Positions 61,755 to 64,000 of a DNA stretch of 64,000 bases are shown one piece after another; position 1 is the first letter of the stretch, and the number at the start of each line of letters is the position of its first letter. A program made the position numbers and the translations under genes. Origin of the DNA: Brevibacterium marinum. Lineage in GTDB: Bacteria; Actinomycetota; Actinomycetes; Actinomycetales; Brevibacteriaceae. The notes under the pieces were generated by a model. The model saw only the letters and a program-made list of their open reading frames with translations. It was not told the DNA's origin and searched no databases. The stretch is taken from assembly GCF_011927955.1 (NCBI RefSeq), contig NZ_JAATJN010000001.1, positions 1,054,001 to 1,118,000 on the forward strand. Reading direction: 5' to 3'.

Positions 61755-62461
61755 GGCTGATCGCCTCCAGAGGGATCGGTGGGGTCGGTGTATGCGTCGT
61801 CGGGGATCGCGTCGAGGGCGCCGTTGAGGTAGAGGTCGAGCAGGTGAGGAGCGAGCCGAGTCATCGTCTCTGCTGTGTCATTCGTGCCCAGAGATGACTG
61901 CAGTCGGTGTTCAAGCATCGCCGGGGCCAGCGCCAGCGTCGCGATGGTCGCCGCCTGGCCTCGAGGGTCCTCGCTCTGCCGGAATGTGTATCCGGCGAAC
62001 CCATGGGCTATGTAGCCCTCGACGAGGTCGACGTAATGCTCGAAATAGCGCTGTCCGTGTTCGCTGGGATCAAGCAGGGACTTCATGAGGTAGTTGATAT
62101 TCAGGGCCATGCTCGGGTCTTCGAAGATCATCTGCATGGCGTGGGCCGCGTATGCGGCATTCGCGGCTTTGGCCTCGGCGATGGCGTCGAAGACATGATT
62201 GTCGCAGGCCGTGCGCAGGCCCTCTTTCGACCCGAAATGGTGGATGACGAGTCCGGGGGACACCCCAGCCGCCGAGGCGATGCTGCGGATCGTCGATTTC
62301 GCGAACCCGTGCGCGGAGAACTGTTCAATGGCGGCGGTGCGGATGGCAGTCGCTGTCTCCGGTGAAGCATTGGGGGAGCGGGTGGCTTTCGTTCCTGCAG
62401 CCCCCGGAGTCTGCTCCGCTGTCTGCTTCTTCGGCTTCGACTCATCATAGGTTGAACGCAT
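61751..62461 (-). CDS. TetR-family regulator of the exporter operon
   Basis: 236 residues. The HTH is [39 protein letters not shown] (about residues 45-83), preceded by a disordered Lys/Thr-rich leader. The C-terminal ligand domain is of the TetR_C type. First gene of its own operon with the exporter. The ATG at 62461 lies against two overlapping perfect palindromes, so it should repress itself; a longer frame to 62569 would read through those sites. Confidence 0.9.
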   Translation of the reverse strand: MRSTYDESKPKKQTAEQTPGAAGTKATRSPNASPETATAIRTAAIEQFSAHGFAKSTIRSIASAAGVSPGLVIHHFGSKEGLRTACDNHVFDAIAEAKAANAAYAAHAMQMIFEDPSMALNINYLMKSLLDPSEHGQRYFEHYVDLVEGYIAHGFAGYTFRQSEDPRGQAATIATLALAPAMLEHRLQSSLGTNDTAETMTRLAPHLLDLYLNGALDAIPDDAYTDPTDPSGGDQP

Positions 62462-62485
62462 GTTTAATATTAAACACGTGTTTAA
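62461..62485. promoter_or_regulatory. Overlapping palindromic operators at the tetR start
   Basis: TGTTTAATATTAAACA (62461-62476) and TTAAACACGTGTTTAA (62470-62485) are both perfect 16-nt palindromes sharing 7 nt. They cover the -10-like TAATAT (62472-62467) and touch the tetR start codon. Confidence 0.8.
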
Positions 62486-62572
62486 GAGGAGGGTCAATGG
62501 ACGCCGAATGAATTCATTTGAAACGCGCGGGCCGCGAGGTGTTGTCGTGGTTGCGGGGAGTGGTTTCATCTA

Positions 62573-62600
62573 TTGACGTACAACTGTTTGGTTGTATGAT
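62573..62600 (+). promoter_or_regulatory. arsR promoter with operator dyad
   Basis: TTGACG (62573-62578), 16 nt, TATGAT (62595-62600) is the best sigma-70 promoter in the window. TACAAC-N6-GTTGTA (62579-62596) fills the spacer, so a bound repressor would block polymerase. The ATG is 7 nt after the -10. Confidence 0.8.
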
Positions 62601-62607
62601 GCTTCGT

Positions 62608-63003
62608 ATGGAGGCACTTCTCGACGATCACGTGGATGCGATGTTCCAGGCATTGGCCGATCGGACTCGTCGCGACATCGTGCGGCGGGTCATGGTCGAA
62701 GAGCTTTCAGTGTCCGAACTGGCTGACTCCTATGAGATGAGCTTCGCGGGAGTGCAGAAGCACGTTGCTGTACTCGAACGCGCGGGACTCGTGTCAAAAC
62801 AGCGGGTCGGACGAGCCCAGATCGCGCATGTTGAGATCAGCGCGATCCGCACTGTGTCCTCAATGCTCAGCGAGCTCGAGGGCGTATGGAGTGCACGAGT
62901 CGAACGCATCGACGGCCTGCTGGCCCAGGACGGGCCGGAGGTCGATGAGAACAAGGAGCAGTCATGCCTGTCATCGAAACCACCCACGACGAACATTCCC
63001 TGA
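62608..63003 (+). CDS. ArsR-family regulator
   Basis: 131 residues. A winged-helix HTH: FQALADRTRRDIVRRVMVEELSVSELADSYEMSFAGVQKHVAVLERAGLVSKQRVGRAQ. No Cys pair for metal binding is visible, which is usual for ArsR proteins paired with SRPBCC genes. It probably represses its own promoter through the dyad at 62579. The start at 62608 is nearly leaderless; the end overlaps the SRPBCC gene by 40 nt. Confidence 0.9.
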   Translation: MEALLDDHVDAMFQALADRTRRDIVRRVMVEELSVSELADSYEMSFAGVQKHVAVLERAGLVSKQRVGRAQIAHVEISAIRTVSSMLSELEGVWSARVERIDGLLAQDGPEVDENKEQSCLSSKPPTTNIP

Positions 63004-63452
63004 CCCTGACGATGGTCGCCGAATTCGCGGCCTCTCCCGAACGGGTGTGGGAAGTCTATGCCGACCCTCGCCAGTTGGAGAGGGTCTGGGGACCACCCAC
63101 CTATCCGGCCACGGTCGTCGACCACTCGCTGACCCCTGGCGGCAGAGTCACCTATTACATGACCAGCCCGGAAGGTGAGAAGTACCGTGGTTTCTGGGAA
63201 GTCTCCTCGGTCAAAGAGCCCTCACGAATCGTGTTCCGCGACTACTTCGCGGACGAGGACTTCAACGCCGTCGAAGCGATGCCGGGAAGCACCAACACCT
63301 ATACTTTCGAAGCGGTCGAGGGCGGAACTCGTGTCACCTACGAATCGACTTTCGACTCCCTTGAGGGGCTGAAGACAGTGCTCGATATGGGCGTCGTCGA
63401 AGGGTCGACCGGAGCGATCAACCAGATCGACGACCTGCTGGCCCGCGGGTGA
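62964..63452 (+). CDS. SRPBCC (AHSA1-like) domain protein
   Basis: 162 residues. EFAASPERVWEVYADPRQLERVWGPPTYPATV, TPGGRVTYYM and FEAVEGGTRVTYES are typical of the START-like AHSA1 group, which binds small hydrophobic ligands in a deep cavity. In many bacteria it is coupled to an ArsR gene, as here; it may bind or modify the ligand the regulator senses. AAGGAG stands 5 nt before the ATG at 62964. Confidence 0.88.
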   Translation: MPVIETTHDEHSLTLTMVAEFAASPERVWEVYADPRQLERVWGPPTYPATVVDHSLTPGGRVTYYMTSPEGEKYRGFWEVSSVKEPSRIVFRDYFADEDFNAVEAMPGSTNTYTFEAVEGGTRVTYESTFDSLEGLKTVLDMGVVEGSTGAINQIDDLLARG

Positions 63453-63497
63453 AACCCGCTCCGCCCCGGAGCTCGTCGGCCACCGATGTGAAAACGA

Positions 63498-63548
63498 TTG
63501 GCAAATTCTCTTCGATCATAGGCAAATTCATCGAAGAGAACTTGCCAA
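63498..63548. terminator. 19-bp hairpin between convergent genes
   Basis: TTGGCAAATTCTCTTCGAT (63498-63516) pairs with 63530-63548 with one mismatch around a 13-nt loop. The loop repeats GGCAAATTC from the left arm. Probably a terminator for the SRPBCC and MFS genes. Confidence 0.65.
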
Positions 63549-63647
63549 CTGTCGGCGTTGCGGCGGTGAAAGCTCCAGCGCCCGCCCGCGGCCACGCACT
63601 CAGTCGCCGCCGCGCCCGCGGGAGACCTCAGCGTCCACGGTCCCGCC

Positions 63648-64000
63648 TCAGCCTTCCGCGCGAGACTGCATCGACTGAGCCGGGGCCTCGGGCTTGACCG
63701 GGATGATGAGGAGCAGGCCGACGAAGAGCACGAGGAGGATGCCCAGGGTGCCGGCCCTTTGGAAGCCCAGGAGCGAGATGAAGACCGCGAACATGGCCGG
63801 TCCCAGGAAGCTCACGGCGCGACCGGTCGTGGCATAGAGTCCGAAGTTCTCTCCGGCACGCTCGGGCGGGGTGATCCGGGCCAGAAACGACCGACTTGAG
63901 GCCTGCACAGGTCCGACGCAGAAGCTGAGGACGAGCGCGCAGACCCAGAACACGGCCGGGGCGTCGCTGATCAGGATCGGCAGACCGCCGACGAGGATGA
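63648..64000 (-). CDS. MFS transporter, Atg22/UMF1-like, C-terminal part
   Basis: Only the last 117 codons are in the window; the gene starts to the right. GPVQASSRSFLARITPPERAGENFGLYATTGRAVSFLGP followed by two membrane helices is the conserved second-half motif of the UMF1/Atg22-like MFS group. A transport role for a small molecule such as an amino acid is likely; the substrate is unknown. Confidence 0.82.
   Translation of the reverse strand, partial: ILVGGLPILISDAPAVFWVCALVLSFCVGPVQASSRSFLARITPPERAGENFGLYATTGRAVSFLGPAMFAVFISLLGFQRAGTLGILLVLFVGLLLIIPVKPEAPAQSMQSRAEG

Overview
The window is 64 kb of high-GC DNA from an actinobacterium. Brevibacterium or another member of the Micrococcales fits best. 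The reasons are family content and signals, not a database search: DUF5926, DUF5819/HTTM and DUF6286 proteins, an HspR-type HAIR operator in front of clpB, a double Asp23/Gls24 locus with its own sigma factor, and many genes whose -10 box lies 6 nt before the start codon (leaderless mRNAs). I see no rRNA, tRNA, insertion sequence, prophage or CRISPR array.

Left part (1-32.7 kb). This is mostly housekeeping. It holds the end of a CaiB-type CoA transferase, a DUF5819-HTTM membrane pair, clpB, a Na+/H+ antiporter, a crotonase-fold protein, an epimerase, an SDR, an FAD dehydrogenase, and the operon DUF5926 - glycosyltransferase - pheA. Next come a very large LuxR-type regulator with a complete RelA/SpoT alarmone-synthetase domain at its C-terminus (14649-18278), xthA, a thioesterase-SDR pair and a candidate structured RNA. 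An envelope-stress locus follows: five genes on the minus strand (Asp23, DUF2273, Asp23, DUF6286, AmaP) diverging from a sigma factor and two Asp23-like genes. The part ends with glsB-like, pyrE, an ABC exporter whose ATPase has lost its key residues, a SpoU methyltransferase and two acyl-CoA dehydrogenases.

Centre (32.7-59 kb). Three adjacent large LuxR regulators with P-loops (LAL/MalT-like) precede an exopolysaccharide locus. It encodes a FlaA1/CapD nucleotide-sugar dehydratase, two FemAB/GNAT-like transferases, a phosphoglycosyl transferase with a C-terminal extension, a PglE-like aminotransferase, a Wzc-type chain-length/BY-kinase protein, GT4 and GT2 glycosyltransferases, a Wzb-type low-molecular-weight tyrosine phosphatase and an EpsG-like polymerase. 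On the opposite strand are a Wzx-like flippase and a third FemAB-like protein. A fifth large LuxR regulator, without a P-loop, closes the locus. Most genes overlap by 4-11 nt. The parts make a complete Wzx/Wzy-type pathway: sugar modification, priming, assembly, flipping, polymerisation, and length control by a kinase/phosphatase pair. Several of these genes carry in-frame tandem repeats.

Right part (59-64 kb). A TetR-controlled ABC-2 exporter operon, an ArsR-SRPBCC two-gene operon with a clear promoter and operator, and the end of an Atg22/UMF1-like MFS transporter.

The least expected items are the LuxR-RelA/SpoT fusion with a pair of dyad sites upstream, the candidate small RNA with twin identical loops at 21.3 kb, the degenerate ABC ATPase, and the minisatellite-like repeats through the polysaccharide locus and at gene 3' ends.
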